A DNA stretch of 64,000 bases from Bemisia tabaci. Taxonomy: Eukaryota; Arthropoda; Insecta; Hemiptera; Aleyrodidae. Made by a program: the position numbers and the translations under genes. The notes beneath the pieces were generated by a model, which searched no databases, was not told the origin of the DNA, and saw only the letters and a program-made list of their open reading frames with translations. Where the stretch lies: assembly GCF_918797505.1 (NCBI RefSeq), contig NC_092794.1:31052122-31116121 (forward strand), read 5' to 3'. The first letter of the stretch is position 1; the number at the start of each line of letters is the position of its first letter. Shown in pieces: positions 1 to 11,400 of this stretch.

Positions 1-754
1 ATGAAATCAAGGCAAATAATACTTATAAAGAAATAAGAAGCTATTTAATTCAAGAAAAGCACATCAAGGCAACGAGATTATATTTATTGCAGTGCGGCTG
101 TGTGAACGGAACCCAGCGCGGTGGGTGGAGATGGGGCGAGGGGTGCAAACGGATTAAATACACCAAATGAAGCTGCCTGCGCTGCGTGACAACGCTGACC
201 ACAAGATGGGACGAAAATAAGTAGTTCCCGGATGAGTGGGCAATTCCGGTTTTATAAAGAGATCGGAAAATCTAAAAGGAGAAAGGACAGCGTGCGAAAA
301 AGGCGTGACAAATTAGGGGATTCAGTTTGGACGCCTTTGCAATGGGTGACCTCGAAGCAGTGACAGGTAATCGGCTTGGCAGCGGTGTATGGAAAAGAGA
401 GAAATTTTTGTCGTCTTGGGACCGCCAAAGTCGGGACATCGTCTTATTTCTATCAATATCGGGACGGTCCCGATAGTGTTTCATGCGAGAAAGTACAACT
501 TTTCTGGAGAGAGTCGAAAAACGGACAACACTCCCCGTAAATGGCAACCCGGGGCTACCCGTAACCGTTGTTAACTCCGAAGTCCCGACAATGATGGTAC
601 GTAGTTGAAGTCCCGACAAGAGGGGGAGGGAGAGAGAGATAGAACTCAATTATGATGTAGGTACCTTTGCAAGAATGAAGAATGCACGAGTTAATTTTAA
701 ACAAAGTTGTTTCGGAAAGCATCGACATTGCTCATTTTTACGGTAAAAAGAATT

Positions 755-806
<52 letters not shown>

Positions 807-1136
807 GTACGAAATAAATGCTGTACAAAGATACAGTTTAAGACTTGCAAAGTCTTTAAAAAGCTTGGATTATGTGATGGGTATAGGAACTTATCATAAA
901 CTTAGTTTAAAACATAAAATACAATCTATAAAAAGTAACTAGATGAATAATAAAGAACAAGATGAATACAAATGAAAAATATCTTCTTGTTTTAACTGTT
1001 TTGATTTTGGCGACCGGCCTCGGTCAAAGGCCAAAGAACCTCCGATCACGTCCTAAGAGCGCAGGGAGGCACGACGAGTAAAATTATGAGAATTTTGAGA
1101 ACCCCTGAATTCCAAGCTCATGGGGCTTGCGACGTT
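1..1136. other. No gene seen; unassigned DNA
   Basis: No coding frame with recognisable content on either strand. The stretch is ordinary AT-rich sequence with one GC-rich patch around 110-180 and a 48-base T run at 758-805. A partly repetitive motif built on the words gtcccgac and gaagtcccgac recurs between 420 and 620, so part of it may be an old repeat. Confidence 0.5.
758..805. repeat. Poly-T tract, 48 bases
   Basis: An uninterrupted run of 48 T. On the minus strand this would be a poly-A tract and could be the tail of a retroposed sequence lying to its right, but I see no recognisable retroposon body there. Its length may be a sequencing or assembly estimate. Confidence 0.8.
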
Positions 1137-1139
1137 TTA

Positions 1140-1560
1140 GGCCTTGTCTCCACGAGCCGTTTCACGAGATTTGTCCCTGGGGAAAATCCCACTTACGAAG
1201 TTGGGAAAAATATTGAGTGAATCAATATTTTTCCCAGTACCAAGTATGGTACTTGTACCCCTAGAACCCACTGAGAGAAGAAGAAGAAGTGAAAACGAAT
1301 TGTGTGTTATTTTATTCATTACTACATTTTTAATGTTTGTTTAGTTAAAGTAATGTGTCTAATTGTCAATTGAGTGCCTTTATTATTAATCCCGGTTAAA
1401 TACTCGACTTTAACTACTTTATCTTCCCGCGCAAACTAGTCGCAGGACTGTGTGAGTCCCGTCCCGTGGAGGCGGTAACTGGGAAAAATCCCAGAAAGTT
1501 TCATTCCTGCGATTCGAACTTGGGACAAATCCCATGAAAACGTCCCGTGGAGACAAGGCC
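1140..1560. mobile_element. PIF/Harbinger-type MITE, 421 bp
   Basis: The ends are inverted repeats beginning GGCCTTGTCTCCACG, flanked on both sides by TTA (1137-1139 and 1561-1563). A 3-bp TTA/TWA duplication and a GGCCTTGTC-type terminus are characteristic of PIF/Harbinger elements. Subterminal pieces are also inverted (tttgtccc near 1170 against gggacaaa near 1524). An internal inverted pair surrounds aatattttt at 1207-1230. There is no coding capacity, so it is a non-autonomous copy. Confidence 0.8.
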
Positions 1561-2127
1561 TTAATCAGCGGGGACATCGGTCCCATTCCAAGAGCGCGAG
1601 CGCAATATCTTATGTCAATACAGGGTGAGCGAAAAGTCCCCGACCCCCCCTCTAACTTTTGAACGAATTGAGCTAAGGAAATGAAACTTTGGGAATGTTC
1701 CTATCTCAAAGGAGACCATCTTTTGAGGGGGTCAAAATTTTGGTCCCCCCCTCAGGGGGGGACAGGGGCCCCCCAACTTTTTTTTTCAAATAGCAACCCC
1801 TATCTTGTGATACCTCATTCAAAAGAGCATAAAAAATCAAGAATTTTGGCGCAAACCGCAGATCAATATCTCAATTTTTGACCGAGTTATGATAGGTCAA
1901 AGGTCAAATTTGACCTATTTTCAAAAAATCATAACTCCGGTTCAAATTATCTTAAAGAAAAAAATAAAACGGGAAAATTTACCAAATTTTGTTCGCTTTT
2001 ACGTAAAAATTGCAGAAATCACTTCGATTTAATTTTAAGGGGGGCCTCGGACCCCCAAATACGTCAATTCAAAGGTCATTCAATTTTCCTGCGAAATAAG
2101 CCAATTTCCTCTGGATTTGCCTCCACA

Positions 2128-2313
2128 TTATCTCAGTAAGGTCAATATCAGTTCAACATTACGTTGGCAAGTCCCCAAATTTCGGGAAAAGTTAAAAAAA
2201 CGAAATTTAAGGTGATTAAATTTGACCGTTTAAATTTCGTTTTTTTTAACTTATCCCGAAATTTGGGGACTTGCCAACGTAATGTTGAACTGATATTGAC
2301 CTTACTGAGATAA
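2128..2313. repeat. Central hairpin of FB1
   Basis: An inverted repeat with outer pairs summing to 4441 (ttatctcagtaag at the left, cttactgagataa at the right). It forms the turn of the FB1 palindrome and is shared with FB2, where the left half at 30590-30628 and the right half at 32908-33056 are separated by another element. Confidence 0.85.
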
Positions 2314-3382
2314 CTAGCCGTTCTGGGCGCGCTTCGCGCGCCCGTCACGCCTAGCGGGGGCTACGCCCCCTGGACCCCGGTCACTCGCTGCGCGAGTGAC
2401 ATTCGGCTCGCTTCGCGAGCCGATTTTGTAGTAGTTGCAAATTTTTTATCACTATATTTTGAAGATTTCATAGAAAACATTATGAAATTCTCATTCCACA
2501 ATTAACTTGTAGAATAATAATGGCAGGGCAAGAAATAGACTATATCTTATGGACGGTTCCCACTTAGTAAAACAGCCAACACCACGAGAAGGTGAGAAAC
2601 CATTGTTAGCCACTTTTTTACTTTTCTGAAAAAATTTACTGAAATTTTAGTTGCGTCCCCTAAAAGGAAACACGGAGAAAAAAATTTTGTGCATGGAACC
2701 CGAAGCTGAGATCATATGGATCTCTGAAGTTTTCGGATCACGCATCCGAAAAGTTAAGGTCCATCTGCCGAAGTTCGGGTCAGACAATTGAAGTAGTTCG
2801 GTATATACCGAAGGTTTCAGGTCACACATCTGAAGTACTCGGCACATACCGAAGTGTTTCAGATTTCTGACCCGAATTTCGGCAGCTGGACCTCAAGTTT
2901 TAAGAGATTCATATAATCTCAACGTCGGGTCCCATGCACGAAGTTTTTTTCTCCGTGTGAGTATTAATATAAATTTCAACACAGTCAAACACAGTAGAGA
3001 ACCAAGGAAATCACAGTAGAACAGAGAAAAAATACCGTCGAATAAATAAAGAAAACTATTATCGAAGAAATTCTAATTATTTGGAAGGTAATTCGCTGGC
3101 GTAATCATTGCGTAGCTGCGTAGGAGCATGAGCGAGATTTATCATCAAATGACCGCTGGCCGGTAGGTACCTGGGCGGGCGAGCGACAATACGTAAAAGC
3201 GGTGGCATGGTTCGATTGACAGAGGAGTGGGGAACGGTCAGACGTAGGGGAAAGGTTCAGGCTGAACCGTTCAGCACAGCAGCGCAGCGTCAGTCACCGG
3301 GTGGGGAAGAGAGTCCGGGAGGGGACACTTCCCCTCGAGTGAAATAGAAAAAGGCAGAATCCTTCGAAGTTTATATTAATGA
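2314..3382 (-). mobile_element. Non-autonomous Helitron, 1069 bp, inside FB1
   Basis: Read on the minus strand it starts TCATTAATATAAAC (TC = 3382-3381), preceded by A. It ends in CTAG (2317-2314), followed by T, after several GC-rich hairpins at 2320-2430. Insertion between A and T without duplication is the Helitron signature. The undisturbed site, agataatgtg, is present in the related foldback at 33051-33060, so both ends are fixed. No Rep/helicase is encoded. It contains a small inverted-repeat element at 2671-2957. Confidence 0.85.
2671..2957. mobile_element. Small inverted-repeat element (MITE-like), 287 bp
   Basis: The termini read CACGGAGAAAAAAA and its inverse. The inverted similarity continues for about 55 bp (gtgcatgg near 2690 against ccatgcac near 2933), and shorter inner inverted pairs built on gaccc, ccgaa and ttcgg follow. 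I could not find a target-site duplication, so the superfamily is open. Confidence 0.6.
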
Positions 3383-3892
3383 TGTGGAGGCAAATCCAGA
3401 GGAAATTGGCTTATTTCGCAGGAAAATTGAATGACCTTTGAATTGACGTATTTGGGGGTCCGAGGCCCCCCTTAAAATTAAATCGAAGTGATTTCTGCAA
3501 TTTTTACGTAAAAGCGAACAAAATTTGGTAAATTTTCCCGTTTTATTTTTTTCTTTAAGATAATTTGAACCGGAGTTATGATTTTTTGAAAATAGGTCAA
3601 ATTTGACCTTTGACCTATCATAACTCGGTCAAAAATTGAGATATTGATCTGCGGTTTGCGCCAAAATTCTTGATTTTTTATGCTCTTTTGAATGAGGTAT
3701 CACAAGATAGGGGTTGCTATTTGAAAAAAAAAGTTGGGGGGCCCCTGTCCCCCCCTGAGGGGGGGACCAAAATTTTGACCCCCTCAAAAGATGGTCTCCT
3801 TTGAGATAGGAACATTCCCAAAGTTTCATTTCCTTAGCTCAATTCGTTCAAAAGTTAGAGGGGGGGTCGGGGACTTTTCGCTCACCCTGTAT

Positions 3893-4650
3893 GATACATA
3901 TTGTTGGATGTTGACATGATATCACCAACACTAATGCAGTAGGTATGATATCAAGAGTGGCGGTAGCCACCCCCGGTCGAGGAAAATGACGTCCTACTAA
4001 AGTCCCGATAACAAACGGGTGGCCGACACTCTTAGTCACAGGCAACTCCCTTAATCTGAAAATTGATTCGATTTAGAATGGAATTCAGAGCAAACGGCGG
4101 CACGGATTCCAACGATCTTGGTGTCTATGGACGCAGCTAAGTTAGCCGGATGGCGTTTAAGGGTTTCATTAAGATCCATCGAGTTTTCAAAAAGTTATAA
4201 GCACTTAATGACCCAAAACAAGGAAAATTTTACTTTTTACTTTGCCGGGAAATTTGAATTTCAAGAATCCAGGGTCCTGAGAAAGTCACTCAAACTCCGC
4301 GATAACGGTAAACCTTAGACCCATAAAAGTGGGTACCTAAAGAATCGTCATGTTACCGTGTCCATGGGTTTTTACAGTTTTCTAACATTCCTAGTGAACC
4401 AAAAGAGAAATTACGGAAAATACGACTAAACTGCCCGTCATGACCATCTTTAACAACAGATTTCTCGCTTACCCGGCCGCAGATTGTAATGGAGCCTATG
4501 TAAAGGGCACTCCGTGAAGATGTGAGGATTTCATTTTGCCACATAAAAAAGCGCTTTATCTCACGGATAATCCAGCATCCGCTTACATCCTTCAAAATTT
4601 TAGCTATAATTTTTGAATTTAGAAAAAAACCAGTAATATAATGGTTCAAC
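3893..4650. other. No gene seen
   Basis: No recognisable coding or RNA content. The open frames here are short and unlike known proteins. The sequence leads directly into the hAT relic at 4659. Confidence 0.45.
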
Positions 4651-4658
4651 GCCATTGG

Positions 4659-5878
4659 CAGAGATGGAAAGTGAAATTTCACGTTTTGAAATTTCATGAA
4701 ATTTCACGTGAAATTTCATGAAATTTCACAAGGCCCGAATAAATTTCAAAAAAATTGAAATTTGTTGATTTTTCAAAGAAATATTGTTACTAAGCCTCGG
4801 AAACGGTTCAGATGATCCTCCTGCTGATGCAGCAGAATATGACCCACTAATGAGATGCTACACCCAAAGGAGGGGGCACAAGGGGGGTTTTAGAGAAAGT
4901 TTAGCCCTAACCTAACCTCCAAACCAAATGTAAACAGACATGTACCCAGCAAATCGCGTGGCCGTGGACAAGATTATAAGAACATCACACCCTTTTAGAA
5001 ACGTTTTACTTTAGTACTTTTATGTTTTCAGAGATGTGAATAATGGCGAAAAAGCCGAAAAGCCGTGCTCGGCTTCATTTTGGTATAAAAAAGGGTAATC
5101 CATAACAACCCAAAAAAAAAAATGTTTTTACAAATAAAATTAAAGTTACTTACGTTTGGAATTACTTGATAAAATTCAAGATGATTGAAAACAATCCATT
5201 TTTGAAACTGAGATTTCCGACTCTAGTTTTTTTTTTTAGTTTTTACTTTTTGCCCTATAACGGTGCTTTGGCCTTAGTGCATAGGCACAAACAGCCACTA
5301 ACTAACCGACTCTAAAATATATATGTTGGCAGTTTGGCACTGCTGAGAATAATCTTTATAGTATAATTGTTAAAATATGTAGGACATTAAGTTGGTTCAG
5401 AAATATACCACTAAAAGTGCCGTTTTTTTAGCATTACAATTTTTAGCATCAATTTCTCCAACGTTTCTCAAATAAAAGTCCCCCCCCCCCCCCTCATAAA
5501 AAAAACTAGTATTTTCATGCCGATGCGTGGAGGAAATTGTTCTTGTGGTGGAGCGGAGGCACTCAAGTGTCAATGATGCATTACTTACGAAAATTAAGGA
5601 CCCATGACTTACATAAGTGACATCTGACATGACACCGAAATCTTCGTGATAAAAAACTGAGCTGCTGGAAGAGTGGGTGGTGAGGTTAGGTTAGGTCAGG
5701 GGGGGGCTGAAAAATCTCAATATCGAGAATCACCGTTTCTAGGCGTTTCTTGGCCTCTTGAATGTATCCTCAAAAGTTTCAATAAATTTCATGAAATTTC
5801 GTGAAATTTCATGAAATTTCATGAAATTTCACGCGTGAAATTTCACTCGAATAAATTTCATGAAATTTTCCATCTCTG
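4659..5878. mobile_element. Non-autonomous hAT element, 1220 bp, with subterminal repeats
   Basis: The ends are CAGAGATGGAAA and its inverse. The 8-bp direct repeat gccattgg flanks it at 4651-4658 and 5879-5886, as expected of hAT. Directly inside each end (about 4670-4728 and 5784-5865) is a dense array of the self-complementary decamer TGAAATTTCA and variants such as GTGAAATTTCAC. Clustered subterminal repeats in hAT elements are transposase-binding sites, so these are candidates for that role. The interior (4740-5780) shows no transposase. It holds a C run near 5478 and two ggttagg words near 5687. Confidence 0.88.
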
Positions 5879-5886
5879 GCCATTGG

Positions 5887-8056
5887 TTCATTCTGTTCAG
5901 GTTCGTCCGAGTTTCGGGAACGAAATTCCTGTCGTCGTTATCAACCTCCATCTACTGTATTTATTTGTGAATAATGAACAGATTTAATTTAAAAGTTCAA
6001 TTCATTTTAGATCCTAACTAATATTACACACTTATATTATTACGCCCACTTTTATCCCGATACACTACTTCATTGGTTTCTTAAAAATCTCAAGTGATTT
6101 CTGGTCGGTCGTTACCAACCTCTTTACTTTAACTAGTCAAGTTGTGAATAGATTTACCTAATTTGGATAAGAGTTTAATTCTTTGTAGATGCTAACTACT
6201 ATATTTACATACTCATATTATTACGTCTCACGTGTTCTACTGGAGCCCGATATTCTATTACCTTAGTTTCTCTTAAAATGTTCAAGTGGTATCTTTATTT
6301 TATTGAACGAAAATGTGACAAATTTTTAAGTGAGGTTATGTCGTCTTGTTGATGTCAGTACCTGACCTAAGCGATAGATGTAATTCAGGTAAATTATGTT
6401 AACGAAATTACACCGAAATTGTGCCAAACTCTCCAAAGGAAGCAGCATTTACATCACAGAATGTATTCTCACTACTAAAGTCTAAAAATTACTGGAATAT
6501 GAGCCTCGGCCTTCACATGCGACTGTCACTGAACGTCGACCAAAATTTATTCGCTCTATATCTTGCCATCAACCTATGTGCACTGGAGTGATTATGCTTC
6601 TCTGAAGTGTATGTTATTTACATTAAGAACATGTTTCCTTCATGATTTATCTTGGAATCCTCCTATCTCTTCTACCGTTCTTGTTACGCGTGGCTTGCGA
6701 ACCTGAGTATGTGAGGCACAATTCCATCCCTTTTCGGAACAGTTCAATCATAGGTCAACTTAATGTCACATAATCAAAGGTCTTTGACTGTGAGCATTTG
6801 CTCAAATTGGTTTCTTCTGAGTCTCTTTGATTTTGCGTCAGGAGTTGTTAGAAACTTCATTTTGCCCAACAATGTATAACAAGGTCTTTAATGAAAGGTA
6901 TGTACCCGTTTTATTCTCATAATTTCATAAGTTGATGATAAAAATACAATGAAGGCTTCATTTTCTTGCATCGATTACTGTGTGAAATGGGTGCGTCCAT
7001 TCTTCCTCTGTTCAAAAGCGTAACGGAATAAATTGCTTATCTGTTACGAGGACTACAGTAGTAAGATTCGTAGGTGCCAGTTCCTACCTAGTTCCATTGG
7101 AATAAGTGCGATTGTGTCAATCAAGGCTGAATACAATTATATTAACAATTATCTTTTAATCCAGCCAGAAGTATGTCTTCATGATCCTTACTTTGTCTAT
7201 GAGCCTTGCCTGATCGCATCAGCCCCAGTAAGTGAGAGGATATACCCACCTAAATCGGAATGGAAAGCTTTGTTTAAATCGCCGCCCCTCTTTCTTGCTG
7301 CTTATGTGAGGGGATAATCTCCACCCTGTTAATGGATATTTAATCTCAGTTCTCTGTTTTAAATGAGGACCAGTTTGCTAGAGGGAGCCTCTGTGTCATT
7401 GACGTATTGAGTGTTTGTTTACATCAAGTCATAAGGTTATGTTTGCACCCACTTATTGCTATTTATACTTATTGCTAGATGTTTTACCGAAGTATTATTC
7501 CATTTTGACCTAGCGAGTGCTTTCTAAGCTCAGCTCCCAGCATGTAATTACTCCAGTGAAACAGTGCACGTAAAATATCAGGTGTTCGGAGTTCAGTATT
7601 GACCTACCTAGTTTCTGCACCGCTAATCGTCCAAGCCTGAATGTGATTAGATCAATTGGTATCATTTATGAGAAGAAATGGAAAGCTCGCATATCACCTT
7701 CCATATATTAACTAAATGCTCTTATCAAGAGATTGCCGTTTCGGTTGATGTCTGTCGGTGAACCTTAAAAACTCAAGGAAACTAAGAGGTAAATTTTGCA
7801 ATATTTTATCCTTAAAATGCCTGTATTACGACCAAATACTTTCTTCGTGGCTATTGCATTTTTTAAAATAACTTAAGGCACTACCTAGGTGGGCAAGTAT
7901 ATGATTTGACAAATTTTATGGTGAAGCGATATTATTCGAAATTAATCCAAGAGAAAGACAAGCTATTTCATTGCATGCGCAGGTATTTTTTTGCAATGGC
8001 CGATACTTAATAAGGTCAGTGAGAAATTCTCTTAATAGGTATTCATTGTCAGAACC
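5887..8056. other. No gene seen; apparently unique AT-rich DNA
   Basis: About 2.2 kb with no recognised protein, RNA gene or obvious repeat. The longest frame (7033-7317) uses a non-ATG start and has no recognisable domain. It could be intronic or intergenic. Confidence 0.45.
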
Positions 8057-8350
8057 TGCAGCCTGATTGTCGAAATTGTGTGTTTCTCGGGTAGACATAG
8101 ATGACATAGGTCAAAGGCGGTACGTGATTGGTCGGCGCTATGTCTTGTCGCTGTTTTGTCGTGCCTCTGATGGGTGGAACCCTAGACAAGCTAAAGGCAT
8201 CTCTTAAGTTTCTGACAGTATGTTGTCCATTCCACCAGACAAAGGCACGATAAAGCAGCGATAAGACATATTATCAATAACGCTCCACCTTTTAACCAAT
8301 GTCATCTGTGTCTACCTTTCAAACACAAACTTTCAACAATCAGGCTGCTG
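8057..8350. mobile_element. Imperfect foldback, about 295 bp
   Basis: Inverted arms run from cagcctgattgt at the left to acaatcaggctgctg at the right. They continue through gtagacatagatgacat / atgtcatctgtgtctac to gtcttgtcgctg / cagcgataagac. Arm identity is moderate, so it is old. No target duplication was identified. Confidence 0.65.
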
Positions 8351-9228
8351 GCACCCTCAAGTTAGGAAGATCATTTTATGCGATAAGTATGCCTGTTGCC
8401 AAATTTTCAATGAGAAATTAAGTATTCAGGGGAAATGAAAATATTTCTCATTTCATTACAATCATCGACAATTTTTCTTTCACAATGCTCCTTAAAGTAT
8501 GGTGTACCTAGAGTCTGTAGGAACAAAGTTTGGATGTTCGGATGCTCTAAAGAATAATAATCCCAAAAGTCATGAAAATACCTAGCTGGTTTAAAGTCAT
8601 GCCACACCAAATAGACTCATTTTGGTAAAATTTGTGCTCTACTACTTCATTCACTGGTTGTTTCATGAATAATTCATCATTCCATACAGAGTACCTATGA
8701 TTTATAAGGCAACGCTCGCATGAATTTCCATTATCATCTGATAGGTTGCTGAGTGATCAAATTCAGTATCGAAAAACTTGCTGCTAGCATTAATACAAAC
8801 ATAGGTGCGCTTAAGAGGGATGATGTGCGTAGTTGAAACAAATGAGCAAAATTATTTTATCACCTGGAATAAGCTAGCAGTGTAATGCCTATGACAATAA
8901 TTATACTCTTTTTCCATTAATTTTCTCACGCAGGTAAATGAAAACTCGATAGCTATTTAACCCCTCCCCCTCCCCTGTCACCCTTTTCCTGTGAGCCTTT
9001 CCAATAGGTACTGATACATTTGACTACCTTAGGTAGCCCCACTACTTTCAACTACCTATTTCCAGACTGATCACAAAGTCAGTGGGTGCTATTAAAATTT
9101 CCGCTGAATGTGTTAGTGCTTTAGCAGATGTTGTTTACTTTCCATTCATTCAGGATTTTCAAATAGCCAATAGTACCTACTTAATATTTTATGGCCACAC
9201 CTTTCTCCATTCAAAAACGAGCTGATAT
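8351..9228. other. No gene seen
   Basis: No recognisable coding content. A short C-rich patch lies near 8960. The stretch ends at the AAA that bounds the large palindrome. Confidence 0.45.
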
Positions 9229-9231
9229 AAA

Positions 9232-11014
9232 CTACAAAAACCCTCAAAAACATTTTCGGGCAAAAAATCCGGTCGAGGAAATTGACGTGTTACATCTTAT
9301 TAACCAAAAAAATTCCCTTTCACCCCTCAAAGAAGGTTGATAAAACTAAGTAAGTAACTATGAGATGGCAAAAAGCTCTCTTAAATTCTCAGGGTCCATC
9401 AAGGCCACATATGTCCAAAAACTTACTCTATATGGTTTAAAAAAAAGAAACAAAAAATAATCCCTTAACAATAAGAAAATTTAAAAAAAAAAAAAAACAA
9501 AAACAAAAACCGATTATGTGGTTCACAGATATGTACATAAATCCTTCGAATGAACTTGAAATCACAAAATCGGTCGAGAAAATTTAAATGAATTTTCTCC
9601 TTCAATTATGAGTTCCGCAACAAGCACGACTCGCTTGAAGCTTTCCATACACGAGCCGCAAGAAACTAATTTCTTCTTTCTTACCTACTGATTGTGAGGA
9701 GAGCGGGAGCATTTACTTTTTCCTTCATTTATACAGGATGCAACAAGCATGACTCTTGCGTTTGCAGAAACCCTTTCATTAAGGAGATCGCGAGAGCCTT
9801 TACCGCGTTCATTTCCAAAAGGGATTACTCCAGAATTTCATGCATTTTAATAATTTAAACGATTCATCTGTTCTTCTCTTCTCTCCTTCTGTCCATTGAC
9901 AGAGATACACAATTTTTCCGACTCACTGACGCGACCGGCTCGATGCGTAAACAAGTGTGGATTACCTCTAAGGTATATAAAAAAAAAAAAAAATCAGAAT
10001 AACACTTACATCACAGCATGGGTGTGAGTTTTCTTATATCGGAACTTAATTCAATTTCTTTAAGTAACTCCTCTTGTCAAATGGGACCCATTTCGTGAAA
10101 ATGAAAAAAAGGAAAAGTAAACGAAAACTTTTAGCCTTCTCACCATCCAAATCATATGGTAAGCTTACAGTAAAAGCAACCATGATTTAGATGCAGCGAA
10201 GTTAATCGAAAGAGTCTGAAAAGTACCTATGTGGTAAAATGGGTCCACTGGTAAAACTGAAGCTGGCGTCAGGGATAAAAAGGCATCGTTTCACTGAGAG
10301 CATCGAGCCGGTCGCGTCAGTGAGTCGGAAAAATTGTGTATCTCTGTCAATGGACAGAAGGAGAGAAGAGAAGAACAGATGAATCGTTTAAATTATTAAA
10401 ATGCATGAAATTCTGGAGTAATCCCTTTTGGAAATGAACGCGGTAAAGGCTCTCGCGATCTCCTTAATGAAAGGGTTTCTGCAAACGCAAGAGTCATGCT
10501 TGTTGCATCCTGTATAAATGAAGGAAAAAGTAAATGCTCCCGCTCTCCTCACAATCAGTAGGTAAGAAAGAAGAAATTAGTTTCTTGCGGCTCGTGTATG
10601 GAAAGCTTCAAGCGAGTCGTGCTTGTTGCGGAACTCATAATTGAAGGAGAAAATTCATTTAAATTTTCTCGACCGATTTTGTGATTTCAAGTTCATTCGA
10701 AGGATTTATGTACATATCTGTGAACCACATAATCGGTTTTTGTGTTTTTTTTTTTTTTTTTTTAAATTTTCTTATTGTTAAGGGATTATTTTTTGTTTCT
10801 TTTTTTTAAACCATATAGAGTAAGTTTTTGGACATATGTGGCCTTGATGGACCCTGAGAATTTAAGAGAGCTTTTTGCCATCTCATAGTTACTTACTTAG
10901 TTTTATCAACCTTCTTTGAGGGGTGAAAGGGAATTTTTTTGGTTAATAAGATGTAACACGTCAATTTCCTCGACCGGATTTTTTGCCCGAAAATGTTTTT
11001 GAGGGTTTTTGTAG
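9232..11014. mobile_element. Long palindromic element bounded by AAA/TTT (candidate Spy-type foldback)
   Basis: Left arm 9232-9946 is matched by right arm 10300-11014 at nearly every base; paired positions sum to 20246 at both the outer and inner ends. The arms are about 715 bp and the spacer 9947-10299 about 350 bp. The ends read CTACAAAAACCC and its inverse. Immediately outside are AAA (9229-9231) and TTT (11015-11017), with no direct duplication. There is no coding content. A-rich runs near 9482 and T-rich runs near 10748 pair imperfectly. Confidence 0.75.
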
Positions 11015-11019
11015 TTTAT

Positions 11020-11303
11020 TAGGATTGTCTGTTAAAAGGTATACCGCGTCAGCATGAATATAACACTGATACCTTCAATATATCAAACAACAGTTTTGAG
11101 TTAATGCTGACGAGGTAAAAAATAAAATAACACGAAAAGAAATTAAGACGAAAAAATGAAAAAAAAAAAAAAAATATAGGAAGAAAAAGAAGCCTAAGAA
11201 AACACGGTGTTAATCAAAGTTATGATGAAAGTCGAGCCACGCACTGATGCTATGCATGCTATAACAGCCTTAACAGGCGTGCTTTGACCCTGCTCTCCAT
11301 CTG
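11020..11303. other. No gene seen
   Basis: A short unassigned stretch between the palindrome and a tRNA-like head, with an A run at 11159-11175. Confidence 0.4.
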
Positions 11304-11400
11304 TTCCTTGTGGCGCAGCGGCTAAGTGCTGGGCTACGGCGCGCGCGGTCCGGGTTCAAATATCCACCCGAGGGCGTCCGGGTATTTTACGCTACTAAAC
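11304..11400 (+). repeat. tRNA-like head, probable SINE
   Basis: A-box-like TGGCGCAGCGGC at 11310-11321 and B-box-like GGTTCAAATAT at 11353-11363, spaced as in a type-1 tRNA. The anticodon and T stems do not pair properly. A tRNA-derived SINE head or decayed tRNA pseudogene therefore fits better than a working tRNA. The body downstream is not recognised. Confidence 0.55.

Larger units (their letters stand above)
1621..3889. mobile_element. Palindromic TA-flanked foldback element (FB1) carrying a Helitron
   Basis: Left arm 1621-2128 is the inverted copy of 3383-3889, with position sums constant at 5510, so there are no net indels over about 507 bp. The arms end in CAGGGTGAGCG and are flanked by TA on both sides (1619-1620, 3890-3891), which suits a Tc1/mariner-type MITE. 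A central hairpin (2128-2313) joins the arms. Removing the Helitron at 2314-3382 gives a nearly complete 1.2-kb palindrome. Copy FB2 at 30059-33573 has the same design. There is no transposase. Each arm holds a 66-codon ATG frame, discussed as a finding. Confidence 0.8.

Noticed and set aside
5680..5700. TTAGG-type telomeric repeat
   Set aside because: Only two ggttagg words, inside a hAT relic; far too short for telomeric DNA.
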